Positions 16,877 through 25,354 of a stretch of 58,234 nucleotides of DNA are shown in pieces (the stretch's first letter is position 1; every line of letters begins with the position of its first letter). A model generated the notes under the pieces. It was not told the DNA's origin. It searched no databases and saw nothing but the letters and a program-made list of their open reading frames with translations. The position numbers and the translations under genes are program-made. This DNA is from Clostridiales bacterium (GTDB taxonomy: Bacteria > Bacillota > Clostridia > Christensenellales > Aristaeellaceae). The stretch covers positions 1 to 58,234 of the forward strand of contig SVGS01000023.1 of NCBI GenBank assembly GCA_015056205.1, given 5' to 3'.

Positions 16877-17338
16877 ATGAACGGCATGGAAATCGCCCTG
16901 CGGGAAGGCCGCACCGCCCTGGAAGAAGGCGAAATCCCGGTGGGCGCCGCCCTGTTTCTGGGGGAGAGGCTGATCTGCTCCGATCACAACCGGCGGGAAC
17001 AGTTACATGATCCCACCGCACACGCGGAGCTTCTCTGCCTTCGGGAAGGCGGGCGGATCCTGGGTGACTGGCGTCTGACCGACTGTACGCTGTATGTGAC
17101 CCTGGAGCCCTGCCCGATGTGCGCGGGGGCCATGGTGATGAGCCGCCTGGGAAACTGCGTGTTCGGCACGGGAGACCCGGAAGCCGGCTGCTGCGGCAGC
17201 GTTTATGATCTACCCGCCGATCCCGCCCTGCACGGGCGCACCCGATGGCAGCAGGACCGGGCCGCCGAAGCCGCCTGCCGGGAGCTTCTGCGGGCGTTCT
17301 TCCGGAAAAAGAGGGATCCGGAAACGGATAAGCGCTGA
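16877..17338 (+). CDS. tadA: tRNA-specific adenosine deaminase
   Basis: TadA deaminates the wobble adenosine of tRNA-Arg(ACG) to inosine in the cytoplasm. The 153-residue length is typical. The zinc site is complete: His49-Ala50-Glu51 in the HAELLCLREG motif, and PCPMCAGA with Cys79 and Cys82. I chose ATG 16877 because AAGGAG lies 7 bases upstream; an ATG ten codons earlier overlaps that site. The gene is convergent with the RNase P RNA gene, whose terminal U-run overlaps the tadA stop region. A promoter at 16819-16846 serves it alone. Confidence 0.93.
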   Translation: MNGMEIALREGRTALEEGEIPVGAALFLGERLICSDHNRREQLHDPTAHAELLCLREGGRILGDWRLTDCTLYVTLEPCPMCAGAMVMSRLGNCVFGTGDPEAGCCGSVYDLPADPALHGRTRWQQDRAAEAACRELLRAFFRKKRDPETDKR

Positions 17339-17343
17339 AAAAA

Positions 17344-17677
17344 GTGCGAGCGTGACCGTAAGCCGGGTTCTGTCGTGGGCGATCATCTATCCACGCTCCG
17401 CGTCACCGCGAAGCTCCAGCGATAGCGAAGAACGCGGCGGGCCGCCGACTTGTCTTCATGTCATCTTGCACCGGGTGGGGTTTGCAGCGACGGCCCGTTA
17501 CCGGGCCGCGGGTGAGCTCTTACCTCGCCTTTCCATCCTTACCGCGTAAGCGGCGGTTTCTTTCTGTTGCACTGTCCTTGGAGTCGCCTCCACCGGCCGT
17601 TAACCGGCACCCTTGCCCTGTGGTGCCCGGACTTTCCTCATACCCGAAGGGCACGCGATCGCCTGTTCACCTCGCAC
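17344..17677 (-). ncRNA. rnpB: RNase P RNA
   Basis: The minus strand shows the conserved elements: GAGGAAAGTCCGGGC near the 5' end, AGGGTGCC, and ACAGAACCCGGCTTA near the 3' end. GTGCGAG at the 5' end pairs with CTCGCAC at the 3' end (helix P1). The RNA is about 334 nt and is followed by TTTTTT at the 3' edge. It cleaves 5' leaders from pre-tRNAs. Confidence 0.95.
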
Positions 17678-17684
17678 GGCGGTC

Positions 17685-17713
17685 ATCTTACATCGAAAGG
17701 CGGATTTTGTCAA
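17685..17713 (-). promoter_or_regulatory. RNase P RNA promoter
   Basis: Minus strand: TTGACA (17708-17713), 17 bp, TAAGAT (17685-17690). The -35 hexamer touches the start codon of the divergent traX-like gene. Confidence 0.85.
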
Positions 17714-18483
17714 TGAGACTGTCCTCCAGTGAAACGCTTTCCCGCGCCGGTATCCGGCCGGCGGGAAACACCGCTACCGGCACCCTGAAGATTATCGCCC
17801 TGTTCTTAATGCTGACGGATCACGCGGGCAAAATGCTGTTCCCGAACATCCCGGAGCTGAGGCTGATCGGGCGGCTGGCCTTTCCGATCTATGCCTGGTG
17901 CATGATCGTCGGATTTTCATACACCCACAGCGTGGTCCATTACATGCTGCGGCTTCTGCTGGTCGGCCTGATTTCCCAGCCGCTCTACATAGTGGCGATG
18001 AACCATACCTGGACCCAGCCGAATATCTTCCTGACGCTTCTGATCGGGCTCGGCGGTCTGTGGGGCATCCGGGAAAAACGGTGGTTCAGTCATCTTTGGG
18101 CGCCGGCCGCCGCGCTCATTCTCGCCGGCGTGCTGGGGGCGGATTACGGCTGGAAAGGCGTGCTGTTTCTCTTCCTTTTATATGCCGTCCGTGGCAGCCG
18201 GACAGGCATCGCCGCGGTCATGGTCGCCTATTTCCTGTTCTGGGGCTCCTATTACTCCCAGGTTACCTCCTTTTTCGGAGTCCCGCTGTCCTACGGCTCC
18301 CTTCCGGAGCCCTTCCGCGGCATTCTGTCCGCGTTCTTCCGCACGGAAACCTTCGGCCTGCTCTCCCTCCCCCTGATTCTGATCCCCTTCGGAAGCTACC
18401 GGAAAATGCCTCTGTGGCTTTCCTATGCCCTCTATCCCGCGCATCTGGGGCTGCTGTGGCTGGTTGAAACCCTGTTCCGGTAA
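17713..18483 (+). CDS. TraX-family membrane protein
   Basis: This 256-residue integral membrane protein starts at ATG 17713 with AAAGGCGG about 10 bases upstream. Longer upstream frames run through the RNase P RNA gene and are rejected. The N-terminal motif GTLKIIALFLMLTDHAGK and a following RLAFPIYAWCMIVGFSYT segment are characteristic of TraX-like proteins, named after the F-pilin acetylase TraX. About eight hydrophobic segments follow. Chromosomal Clostridia members are widespread and lack an established function; acetyltransferase activity is family inference only. No conjugation genes are nearby. Confidence 0.8.
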   Translation: MRLSSSETLSRAGIRPAGNTATGTLKIIALFLMLTDHAGKMLFPNIPELRLIGRLAFPIYAWCMIVGFSYTHSVVHYMLRLLLVGLISQPLYIVAMNHTWTQPNIFLTLLIGLGGLWGIREKRWFSHLWAPAAALILAGVLGADYGWKGVLFLFLLYAVRGSRTGIAAVMVAYFLFWGSYYSQVTSFFGVPLSYGSLPEPFRGILSAFFRTETFGLLSLPLILIPFGSYRKMPLWLSYALYPAHLGLLWLVETLFR

Positions 18484-18610
18484 GCGGTTTTCCGCCCGCC
18501 GGCGGAAAACCGCCCAAAAAAGAGGAGCAGCCGGATCTCTCCCTGTGATATAATCATCCGGGCAGGCCCGGGACCGGCCGGAACGGTCTCAGGCCGGAAA
18601 GGAATCGACG

Positions 18611-19285
18611 ATGACAATCCTGATTGTGGATGACGAGAGTAAAATCCGTTCTTTAATCAAGAAATACGCCGTATTCGAAGGCTACACGGTGGCGGAAGCG
18701 GAAAACGGGATGCAGGCCGTGGAAATGTGCCGTGAGCATACCTACGACCTGATCATCATGGACGTGATGATGCCGGAGCTGGACGGCTTTTCCGCGGTGC
18801 GGGAGATCCGGAAAACCAGCAGCGTTCCGGTCATCATGCTGTCCGCCCGCGGGGAGGAATACGACCGGATTCACGGCTTTGAGCTGGGAATTGACGATTA
18901 CGTCGTCAAGCCCTTCAGTCCCAGGGAGCTGATGATGCGGGTTTCCGCGGTGCTGAAGCGCAGCGGCGCCGGGGAGGAAAAAACCTCCGGCGATATCATC
19001 ACCCTCGGCGACCTGACCGTGGACTTCACCGCCCGCCGGGTCACCGTGGCCGGGAAGGAGCTGGATCTGAGCCCGAAGGAATACGAGCTGCTGTTCTACA
19101 TGGTCCGGAACCGCGGGATCGCCCTGACCCGGGAAAAGCTGATCAGCGAGGTATGGGGATACGACTTCTTCGGGGACGACCGGACGCTGGATACCCATAT
19201 CAAACTGCTCCGCCGGGAGCTGGGCCCCTGCGCGGACAAAATCACCACGCTGCGAGGGGTGGGATACCGATTTGAAAAGGAATAG
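18611..19285 (+). CDS. OmpR-family response regulator
   Basis: This 224-residue regulator has a receiver domain (residues 1-115) with acidic pocket DDE at 7-9, phospho-acceptor Asp51 in IIMDVMMPELDG, and Lys100 in DYVVKPF. A winged-helix output domain (about 128-222) carries LSPKEYELLFYMVRN, SEVWGYDFFGDDRTLDTHIK and LRGVGYRFE. It overlaps the kinase gene by 14 bp and both belong to one operon. A TATAAT at 18549-18554 is a plausible -10 without a good -35. The stimulus cannot be read from the sequence. Confidence 0.93.
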   Translation: MTILIVDDESKIRSLIKKYAVFEGYTVAEAENGMQAVEMCREHTYDLIIMDVMMPELDGFSAVREIRKTSSVPVIMLSARGEEYDRIHGFELGIDDYVVKPFSPRELMMRVSAVLKRSGAGEEKTSGDIITLGDLTVDFTARRVTVAGKELDLSPKEYELLFYMVRNRGIALTREKLISEVWGYDFFGDDRTLDTHIKLLRRELGPCADKITTLRGVGYRFEKE

Positions 19286-20504
19286 GGGACGGCTGGCTTT
19301 CCGGGAGACCTTCTGGGCGGGACGGCTGGGGATCCGGGCCAAAATCCTGATCTACCTGGCCCTGCTGGCCGGATTCATGATTTCCATGGTCTGGCTGCTG
19401 CAGGGAACGCTGTTTTACGCGATCTACGGGGTTTCCCGGGCGGAGCAGAGCAACAAGGCGCCAGCCGTGGTCATCCGGAACATGGACCGGAAGGACTACG
19501 AAGCCCTGACCGCCGAGCTCGGAGCCGAAAAGGACGTGCATATTCTCCGGCTGGATCAGGCCATGCAGTGGGAATTCTGGATCACCAGCGCCGGAATCCT
19601 CCTGGCCACCGGACTGGTGGGTTACACGATGGCCAAAAGCGTTTCCGAGCCGATCATTGAAACCAATCTGGCGGCCCGGGAGCTGAGCCGGGGCCGCTAT
19701 ACCCGGCCGGCCCACAGCGGCGGCTACCGGGAAATCGCAGAGCTGAACGACACTCTGATCCGGGCGGCCGAGGATCTGAACCGCGTCGAAGATCTGCAGA
19801 GAGAGCTGATCGCCAACATCTCCCACGACCTGCGCACCCCGCTGACCATGATCCAGGGCTACGCGGAAGCCATGCGGGATATTCCCGACGAGATCACGGC
19901 GGAAAACATGCAGATCATCATTGACGAGACCAACCGGCTCAGCACCATGGTCAACGAAGTGCTGGACTTCAGCCGTCTGCGCAGCGGCGCCCTGGAAATG
20001 CATCCCACGGTGTTCAATCTGACGCGCCTGATCCGGGAGATCGTCAACCGGGTCAGCAAGATGACCGCCGTGGAAGGCTATACGGTCCGTTTTGACGGCG
20101 AGGCGCCCGAATGGGTATCCGCGGACAGCGGACGCATCAGCCAGGTCGTCTATAACCTGGTCGGAAACGCGCTGACCTATACCGGCGAGGATAAAACCGT
20201 GACCATTTCCCTGAGCGCGGAAGCAGGGCTCGCCACGGTCCGGATCTCCGATACCGGAGAAGGCATCTCCCGGGAGGAACTGCCCTTTATCTGGGACCGG
20301 TACTACCGGAGCCGGGAAAACCACCGGCGCGCGGTGCTCGGCAGCGGACTGGGCCTGAACATCTGCCGGGGCATTCTGGAAAAGCACGGCGCGGATTACG
20401 GCGCGGACAGCGTTCCGGACCGGGGCACCACCTTCTGGTTCCGGCTGCCCCTGGCCGATCCGCCGGCCGCGGCCGAAGACTCCGGTTCCCGCCCGGCTTC
20501 CTGA
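19272..20504 (+). CDS. Sensor histidine kinase
   Basis: The 410-residue membrane kinase starts at a TTG at 19272, inside the end of the response-regulator gene. It has two membrane segments (about 22-48 and 102-120) flanking a short extracytoplasmic loop of about 50 residues, a HAMP-like linker, and a HisKA domain with His185 in ELIANISHDLRTPLTMI. The HATPase_c domain shows the N box (VVYNLVGNALTYT), G1 (ISDTGEGIS) and G2 (GSGLGLNICRGILEKHG). The small sensor loop suggests detection in or near the membrane, as in many antimicrobial or envelope-stress kinases; that is inference. The C-terminal Ala/Pro/Ser tail has no assigned role. Confidence 0.92.
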   Translation: MKRNRGRLAFRETFWAGRLGIRAKILIYLALLAGFMISMVWLLQGTLFYAIYGVSRAEQSNKAPAVVIRNMDRKDYEALTAELGAEKDVHILRLDQAMQWEFWITSAGILLATGLVGYTMAKSVSEPIIETNLAARELSRGRYTRPAHSGGYREIAELNDTLIRAAEDLNRVEDLQRELIANISHDLRTPLTMIQGYAEAMRDIPDEITAENMQIIIDETNRLSTMVNEVLDFSRLRSGALEMHPTVFNLTRLIREIVNRVSKMTAVEGYTVRFDGEAPEWVSADSGRISQVVYNLVGNALTYTGEDKTVTISLSAEAGLATVRISDTGEGISREELPFIWDRYYRSRENHRRAVLGSGLGLNICRGILEKHGADYGADSVPDRGTTFWFRLPLADPPAAAEDSGSRPAS

Positions 20505-20544
20505 GCGAAACCGTACGGCTCCGGACCGTACGGCCTGACACGGC

Positions 20545-20577
20545 AAAGCGCCCCTCCTTCGGCAGGAGGGGCGCTTT
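20545..20577. terminator. Bidirectional terminator between the kinase gene and the tRNA operon
   Basis: A 13-bp perfect stem, aaagcgcccctcc (20545-20557) and ggaggggcgcttt (20565-20577), has loop ttcggca. It ends the two-component operon on the plus strand and the tRNA operon on the minus strand. Confidence 0.8.
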
Positions 20578-20589
20578 GGCATAAAAAAG

Positions 20590-20660
<71 letters not shown>

Positions 20661-20663
20661 AAA

Positions 20664-20739
20664 TGGAGCGGTAGACGGGACTCGGACCCGCGACATCCAC
20701 CTTGGCAAGGTGGCACTCTACCAACTGAGCTACTACCGC
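20664..20739 (-). tRNA. tRNA-Gly (anticodon GCC)
   Basis: Cloverleaf with GCGGTAG/CTACCGC acceptor, anticodon loop TTGCCAA and encoded CCA end. Confidence 0.95.
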
Positions 20740-20757
20740 ATGAAACCGGGGAACCTG

Positions 20758-20838
20758 TGCGGACGAAGAGACTCGAACTCTTACGCCTTTCGACACCAGA
20801 TCCTAAGTCTGGCGCGTCTGCCATTCCGCCACGCCCGC
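20758..20838 (-). tRNA. tRNA-Leu (anticodon TAG)
   Basis: Class II tRNA with a long variable arm, acceptor GCGGGCG/CGTCCGC, anticodon loop CTTAGGA and discriminator A. Confidence 0.94.
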
Positions 20839-20877
20839 AGGACAGACCCGGCGAAACCAGAAAGCAAGGAAGGAAAG

Positions 20878-20950
20878 TGACCCATTGGAGATTCGAACTC
20901 CAGACACCTTGATTAAAAGTCAAGTGCTCTGCCAACTGAGCTAATGGGTC
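20878..20950 (-). tRNA. tRNA-Lys (anticodon TTT)
   Basis: Acceptor GACCCAT/ATGGGTC, anticodon loop CTTTTAA, discriminator A, no encoded CCA. Confidence 0.95.
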
Positions 20951-20956
20951 ATAAAG

Positions 20957-21028
20957 CTGGGGTGGCAGGGCTCGAACCTACGAATGCGGGAGTCAAAGTC
21001 CCGTGCCTTACCACTTGGCTACACCCCA
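20957..21028 (-). tRNA. tRNA-Gln (anticodon TTG)
   Basis: Acceptor TGGGGTG/CACCCCA, anticodon loop CTTTGAC, discriminator G. Confidence 0.94.
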
Positions 21029-21062
21029 ACGTAGGTAAACTGCCAACAGACGGAAAGAAAAG

Positions 21063-21137
21063 GGTGAGTAGTGGGACTCGAACCCACGCTCTCCAGAGCC
21101 ACAATCTGGCGCGTTAACCAACTACGCTATACCCACC
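21063..21137 (-). tRNA. tRNA-His (anticodon GTG)
   Basis: Acceptor GTGGGTA/TACTCAC, anticodon loop ATTGTGG, with an encoded extra G at position -1 opposite discriminator C, as expected for tRNA-His. Confidence 0.95.
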
Positions 21138-21142
21138 ATATC

Positions 21143-21219
21143 TGGCGCGCCTGGAGGGACTCGAACCCCCGGCCCACGGCTTAGAAGGCCGTTGCTCTAT
21201 CCAACTGAGCTACAGGCGC
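21143..21219 (-). tRNA. tRNA-Arg (anticodon TCT)
   Basis: Acceptor GCGCCTG/CAGGCGC, anticodon loop CTTCTAA, encoded CCA. First gene of the tRNA operon. Confidence 0.95.
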
Positions 21220-21288
21220 ATACCGCAGGACGTTTCCTCGGGATCCCGGCGCTCGACGGAAGCATTACCTTTCCGCTGACAATTAGGG

Positions 21289-21317
21289 ATTATATCACGC
21301 TTTCAGGCGGGTGTCAA
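21289..21317 (-). promoter_or_regulatory. Promoter of the tRNA operon
   Basis: A perfect consensus on the minus strand: TTGACA (21312-21317), 17 bp, TATAAT (21289-21294). The -35 overlaps the stop codon of the upstream SDR gene (CDS end at 21314). Confidence 0.9.
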
Positions 21318-22144
21318 CGAATTTTTCTTCTCTTTGTGTAATAGCTTCTGAGGACGGCCTCATTCAACCGGGCCGGGAAAAAACGGTGCAGCCAGACCGC
21401 CAGATGCTGGTCCGGACTGGCGATGCGCCGGCGGAAGGGCATCCTCCGGCGTTCCAGCGCCTTCGCGATCCCGCGGCCCAGGCGGTCCGGATCGCTGCCG
21501 TGGGTTTCGTCATGGTGTATTCTGGCCACAGTGCGCTCATATTCCTCCGCATAGGGGGAATCCGGATTCATCCGGGCGCCGTGGGGCCGGTATTTGTCGC
21601 TGCCGCTGCGGTGATCCCCCGGCTCCACCAGCATGACCTGAATGCCGAAGGGGCGCACCTCCATCTGCAAGCCCTCCGCGTATCCCTCGATCGCGTGCTT
21701 GCTGGCGGTATAGGCGTTCTGAAACGGAATGCCCAGCAGCCCGTTGATGGAGGAAAACAGAACAATCCGGCCTTCTCCCCGGGCGCGCATCAGCGGCAGC
21801 ACCTGCTGATTCATGCGGACCATGCCTAGAAAATTGGTGTCCATCACCCGCCGGAATTCCTCCACCGTGGTTTCCTCGCAGGAGCCGAGCACCAGCATGC
21901 CGGCGCACTGAACCAGCGCGGAGACCTCGGGCGAAACCGCCAGCGCCCGGTCCCGGAACGCCCGGACGCTTTCCTCACGGGTTACGTCCAGCGGCAGCAG
22001 GGTCATCCCGTCGCGGGACTCCGGCTCCTGAAAGCTTCTGGCCCCGGCAATCACATTCCATCCGGCATCCCGCAGGGCCATCGCAGTATGGAGCCCCAGC
22101 CCGCTGGAAGCCCCGGTCACCCAGACCGTTCCTTTCCGGTTCAT
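21314..22144 (-). CDS. Short-chain dehydrogenase/reductase
   Basis: This 276-residue NAD(P)-dependent SDR of the classical type has the Rossmann motif TGASSGLG (about 10-17), NAG-like motif QCAGML, catalytic Ser in SSINGL, and YTASK (Tyr/Lys). The C-terminal extension (YAEEYERTVARIHHD ... LNEAVLRSYYTKRRKIR) resembles SDRs often annotated as retinol-dehydrogenase-like or sterol-like oxidoreductases. The substrate cannot be assigned. The stop codon lies inside the tRNA operon promoter, so read-through from this gene could enter the tRNA operon. Confidence 0.88.
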   Translation of the reverse strand: MNRKGTVWVTGASSGLGLHTAMALRDAGWNVIAGARSFQEPESRDGMTLLPLDVTREESVRAFRDRALAVSPEVSALVQCAGMLVLGSCEETTVEEFRRVMDTNFLGMVRMNQQVLPLMRARGEGRIVLFSSINGLLGIPFQNAYTASKHAIEGYAEGLQMEVRPFGIQVMLVEPGDHRSGSDKYRPHGARMNPDSPYAEEYERTVARIHHDETHGSDPDRLGRGIAKALERRRMPFRRRIASPDQHLAVWLHRFFPARLNEAVLRSYYTKRRKIR

Positions 22145-22238
22145 TCCTTTCTCCCCCTGCCTGCTCCCGGACCGGTCATCCCGGTACGCGGCGGCTTTAT
22201 GATACCATAAATGCCGGAAATGAAAAAGCCCGCCCGGT

Positions 22239-22266
22239 TTGACTTTTCCCGGCGGGAGACTATAAT
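22239..22266 (+). promoter_or_regulatory. Promoter of the VanY-like gene
   Basis: TTGACT (22239-22244), 16 bp, TATAAT (22261-22266), 69 bp before the start codon. Confidence 0.75.
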
Positions 22267-22335
22267 GAAAACGCGCCGGTGAAAACCTGCCGGCATCCCG
22301 GAGAGCCTCCTCTTTTCCGGGAGAAAGGATACGAA

Positions 22336-23172
22336 ATGAAACGATTCCTGAGCCTGCTGCTTGGGCTGATGCTGCTGTCCGTTCCCTGCCTGGCCGAAGA
22401 AGAGCTGAGCATGACCGAAATTGTCGAGAGCGTGGATCTGGATCAGCCGGAATCCGGAGCCTGGGATTTTCCCGTGGCCCTGGAGGACCTGAACCCGGAC
22501 TTTGTCAAGCTGGCCAACAAGCACTACCTGCTCGAAAAAGGATACAGCGCCACTCCGCTGGTTACCGTGAAAACCCTGAAGCTGAACAAGGACGGGATGA
22601 ACGCCAACGGAGGTATCCGCAAAGCTTCCGGCAGCAAAATGCAGCTGCAGGAGGACTGCTGCCGGGCGCTGGTCGCCATGTCCGACGCCGCCCGGGAGGC
22701 GGGATACAACCTGTATCTGAAAAGCGCCTACCGCTCCTGGTCCACCCAGAACACCATGTATAAAAACCGGCTGGCCAAGCACAACGGAAAAGACGACGGA
22801 TGGGTATCCAGGGCCGGCGCCAGCGATCATCAGACGGGGCTGGGCTGCGACGTCATCCCGAAGAGCTGGCTGAAAGCCTCCGGCATGAACTCCAAAATGG
22901 CCTCGGAGCCGGAGTGCATCTGGATGGCGGAGCACTGCCATGAATTCGGTTTCATTCTCCGCTATCCCGCCGACAAGGAGGATGTGACGGAGATCAATTT
23001 CGAGCCCTGGCACATGCGGTATGTCGGGATTCCGGCGGCCACCTACATCATGGAAAACGGACTGTGCCTGGAAGAGTTTCACGATCAGCTTCAGGGCGCC
23101 ATACAAAAATACCTGGCTGCCGGCGGAGACCGGAGCCAGGTGGAAAAACTGATTCAGCCCTCCACGGATTAA
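22336..23172 (+). CDS. Secreted D-alanyl-D-alanine carboxypeptidase, VanY type (peptidase M15B)
   Basis: The 278-residue protein starts at ATG 22336 (GAGAAAGGAT upstream), because the signal peptide MKRFLSLLLGLMLLSVPCLA begins there. The M15B zinc site is visible: SDHQTGLGCDV at about 160 (His and Asp ligands) and FEPWHMRYVG at about 220 (catalytic Glu, ligand His). AYRSWSTQ is the usual upstream motif. It would trim the terminal D-Ala from peptidoglycan stem peptides outside the cell. No vancomycin-resistance genes accompany it, so a housekeeping wall-remodelling role is more likely than resistance. Confidence 0.9.
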   Translation: MKRFLSLLLGLMLLSVPCLAEEELSMTEIVESVDLDQPESGAWDFPVALEDLNPDFVKLANKHYLLEKGYSATPLVTVKTLKLNKDGMNANGGIRKASGSKMQLQEDCCRALVAMSDAAREAGYNLYLKSAYRSWSTQNTMYKNRLAKHNGKDDGWVSRAGASDHQTGLGCDVIPKSWLKASGMNSKMASEPECIWMAEHCHEFGFILRYPADKEDVTEINFEPWHMRYVGIPAATYIMENGLCLEEFHDQLQGAIQKYLAAGGDRSQVEKLIQPSTD

Positions 23173-23222
23173 CGGGCCGGGCATCGGAACAAAACGCCTT
23201 TCTGACAACAACCGGATCTTTT

Positions 23223-23981
23223 TTACAGCACCTTGTTCAGGAAATCCTTTGTGCGCTGTTCTTTCGGGCTGGAGAAGATTTCCGCGGGAACTCCTTCCTC
23301 GACAATCTTTCCGCCGTCCATAAACAGCACCCGGTCGGCCACCTCCCGCGCGAAGCCCATCTCATGGGTTACGCAGACCATGGTCATTCCCGAACGGGCC
23401 AGTTCCTTCATAACATCCAGCACCTCGCCCACCATCTCCGGATCCAGCGCGCTGGTCGGCTCGTCAAACAGCATCACTTCCGGCTCCATACACAGCGCGC
23501 GGACGATGGCGATCCGCTGTTTCTGCCCGCCGGAAAGCTGGCTGGGATAAGCGTTTTCCCGGTCCGCCAGGTTCACCCGCTCCAGCAGCGACCGGGCTTT
23601 CTTCTCCGCTTCCTCTTTGCTTTTCTTCAACAGCTTCATGGGCGCCAGGGTCATATTCCGCAGAACCGTCATATGCGGAAAGAGATTGAAATGCTGGAAA
23701 ACCATCCCCATCTTCTGCCGATGGAGATTGATATCCACCTTCGGATCGGTGATATCCGTTCCCGCCAGGGTAATCGTACCCGCCGTGGGCAGTTCCAGCA
23801 GATTCAGGCAGCGCAGGAACGTGCTCTTGCCGCTGCCGGAGGGGCCGATGACCACCAGCACTTCGCCCCGGCGGATATCCGTATCCACGCCGCACAGCGC
23901 CTGCAGGTCTCCGCCGTTAAAATGCTTGGTCAGCCCCCGGACGGAAATGAGGACTTCGCTGTTTTGCTTGTCAGTGGTCAC
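23223..23981 (-). CDS. Polar amino-acid ABC transporter, ATP-binding protein
   Basis: The 252-residue ATPase starts at GTG 23981 (AAAGGAGGC upstream) and overlaps the permease gene by 11 bp. Walker [11 protein letters not shown]-loop [12 protein letters not shown], signature LSGGQKQR, Walker [16 protein letters not shown] and the H-switch CVTHEMGF are all present. This is the GlnQ/HisP subfamily that energises uptake of polar amino acids. It is the last gene of a binding protein-permease-ATPase operon. Confidence 0.93.
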   Translation of the reverse strand: MTTDKQNSEVLISVRGLTKHFNGGDLQALCGVDTDIRRGEVLVVIGPSGSGKSTFLRCLNLLELPTAGTITLAGTDITDPKVDINLHRQKMGMVFQHFNLFPHMTVLRNMTLAPMKLLKKSKEEAEKKARSLLERVNLADRENAYPSQLSGGQKQRIAIVRALCMEPEVMLFDEPTSALDPEMVGEVLDVMKELARSGMTMVCVTHEMGFAREVADRVLFMDGGKIVEEGVPAEIFSSPKEQRTKDFLNKVL

Positions 23982-25287
23982 TTGCCCTCAGCCTCCTTTC
24001 CAGTTTTCCGACCAGCCAGGTAAAGAACATAACCATCACCAGGTAGATCGCCGCCACCGCCAGCAGCGGCATAAAGGCGGAATAGGTCACGCCGCGGATG
24101 ATATCGCCGCCCTTGGTCAGATCCTTCACCGCCACATAGCCGGAAACCGAGGTTTCCTTCAGCAGGACGATAAACTCATTGGCCAGCGCCGGCAGCACGC
24201 TCTTCATCGCCTGGGGAATAATAATATGCCGCATGGTCTGCACATAGTTGAAGCCCAGGCTGCGGCCGGCCTCCAGCTGCCCCCGGTCCACGCTCATGAT
24301 GCCGCCGCGGATAATCTCCGCCACATACGCGCCGCTGTTGATGCCGAAGGAAAGCATGGCGATCAGCACGCCGTTCCGCGAGGAAGCGAAAATGATGTAA
24401 TACATGATCATCAGCTGGATGACCACAGGCGTCCCCCGGATCACGGTCAGATACAGCTTGCACAGGCCGTTCAGCCAGCCCATCACCGTTTTCCCCGGAC
24501 CCGGATGCATGTTCTCGCTGTTCTGATCCCAGGTGGAGCGCACCGTCGCCACCAGCACGCCGATCAGGATGCCCAGCACGACCGCTCCCAGCGTGATCTC
24601 CAGCGTCACCAGCAGGCCGTTGAGCAGATAGGTCCACCGGTTGTCATCCAGGAAGTTCAGCTTGAAATCCGCCGCCAGAGGACTCAGCTGTTTTCCGGGC
24701 GTCACCTTCGCAGCGGCTGCCTGCGCCAGCTCCAGCAGCTTTTCCTCCGGCTCGCCGGCCGGCAGCGCCGCCCGCACATGAATGCAGGCGCCCTCATACG
24801 GCGAAGCCAGATAAAGGCTCAGCGTTCCGGCCTCCCCGGCCGGTTCCTTCACCAGGATGCAGGAGGCGCTTCCCTCTCCCTCCGTTTTGGCGGACGCCGG
24901 CCCGCAGGGAGACGCGCCTTCCAGCGCCGCCGCCTGCTGCAGCGTTCCCTTCCAGGGCTCCACAAGGATTTCGCCCGGATCTTTTTCGGCATCCTTGCCT
25001 TTAAAGAAGAACGCGGTGGTAATCGGATCCCCGTCCGGATCCGCCGCGGAGCTGTCCGCCTTGTATCCCTTCGGCGCACCGACATCCCCGAGCTTGACGT
25101 AGACGCTCTGTCCGTTTTCCTCTACCGTGCCGACCAGCCAGGTGGGCTTGATGCCCTTCACCTTGCCGTTTTCGATTTTCAGCACATCCGCGTTATGAAA
25201 GGAGGTAAAATAGACAACCACAGCAATGACGGCAACGGCCGCCACCGTCAGGGCGATTTTCAGTCCTGTTTTTCGTCTGCTGTTCAT
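23971..25287 (-). CDS. Amino-acid ABC transporter permease with an extra N-terminal extracytoplasmic domain
   Basis: The 438-residue protein is about twice the usual 220 residues of GlnP/HisM permeases. The C-terminal half (about 215-438) is the normal permease, with the EAA-like loop [20 protein letters not shown] and terminal membrane helices. The N-terminal part has a membrane helix ([18 protein letters not shown], residues 9-26) and then about 185 hydrophilic residues predicted outside. This part holds a strand-rich stretch ([16 protein letters not shown]), an FFFKGKD segment and two cysteine motifs (SPCGPAS, SASCILV). Its fold is not recognised; a docking role for the substrate-binding protein is possible. 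The ribosome binding site is GAGAGG. Only one permease gene is present, so a homodimer is expected. Confidence 0.88.
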   Translation of the reverse strand: MNSRRKTGLKIALTVAAVAVIAVVVYFTSFHNADVLKIENGKVKGIKPTWLVGTVEENGQSVYVKLGDVGAPKGYKADSSAADPDGDPITTAFFFKGKDAEKDPGEILVEPWKGTLQQAAALEGASPCGPASAKTEGEGSASCILVKEPAGEAGTLSLYLASPYEGACIHVRAALPAGEPEEKLLELAQAAAAKVTPGKQLSPLAADFKLNFLDDNRWTYLLNGLLVTLEITLGAVVLGILIGVLVATVRSTWDQNSENMHPGPGKTVMGWLNGLCKLYLTVIRGTPVVIQLMIMYYIIFASSRNGVLIAMLSFGINSGAYVAEIIRGGIMSVDRGQLEAGRSLGFNYVQTMRHIIIPQAMKSVLPALANEFIVLLKETSVSGYVAVKDLTKGGDIIRGVTYSAFMPLLAVAAIYLVMVMFFTWLVGKLERRLRASDH

Positions 25288-25302
25288 GAATTCCTCTCAA
25301 AC

Positions 25303-25339
25303 AAGCAATAGGGAGCGACTGTGCGCTCCCGTATTGCTT
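25303..25339 (-). other. Intercistronic hairpin between binding-protein and permease genes
   Basis: Arms aagcaatagggagcg (25303-25317) and cgctcccgtattgctt (25324-25339) form a 15-bp stem with one bulge, followed by a weak U-rich stretch (TTGTTTG) on the minus strand. It probably acts as a partial terminator or RNA-stabilising element that keeps binding protein in excess over the membrane parts. Confidence 0.6.
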
Positions 25340-25354
25340 CGTCTCCGTATGATT

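Noticed and set aside
17458..17712. Upstream extension of the TraX-like frame
   Set aside because: It runs through the RNase P RNA gene in antisense; the protein family begins at the ATG at 17713.
19242..20582. Minus-strand frame of 446 codons opposite the histidine kinase
   Set aside because: Shadow of the kinase gene; crosses the terminator at 20545-20577.
22336..23172. Vancomycin-resistance locus (VanY-like and VanW-like genes, two-component system)
   Set aside because: The genes are scattered, belong to separate transcripts and lack vanH, vanA/B-type ligase and vanX; these are ordinary wall-maintenance homologues.
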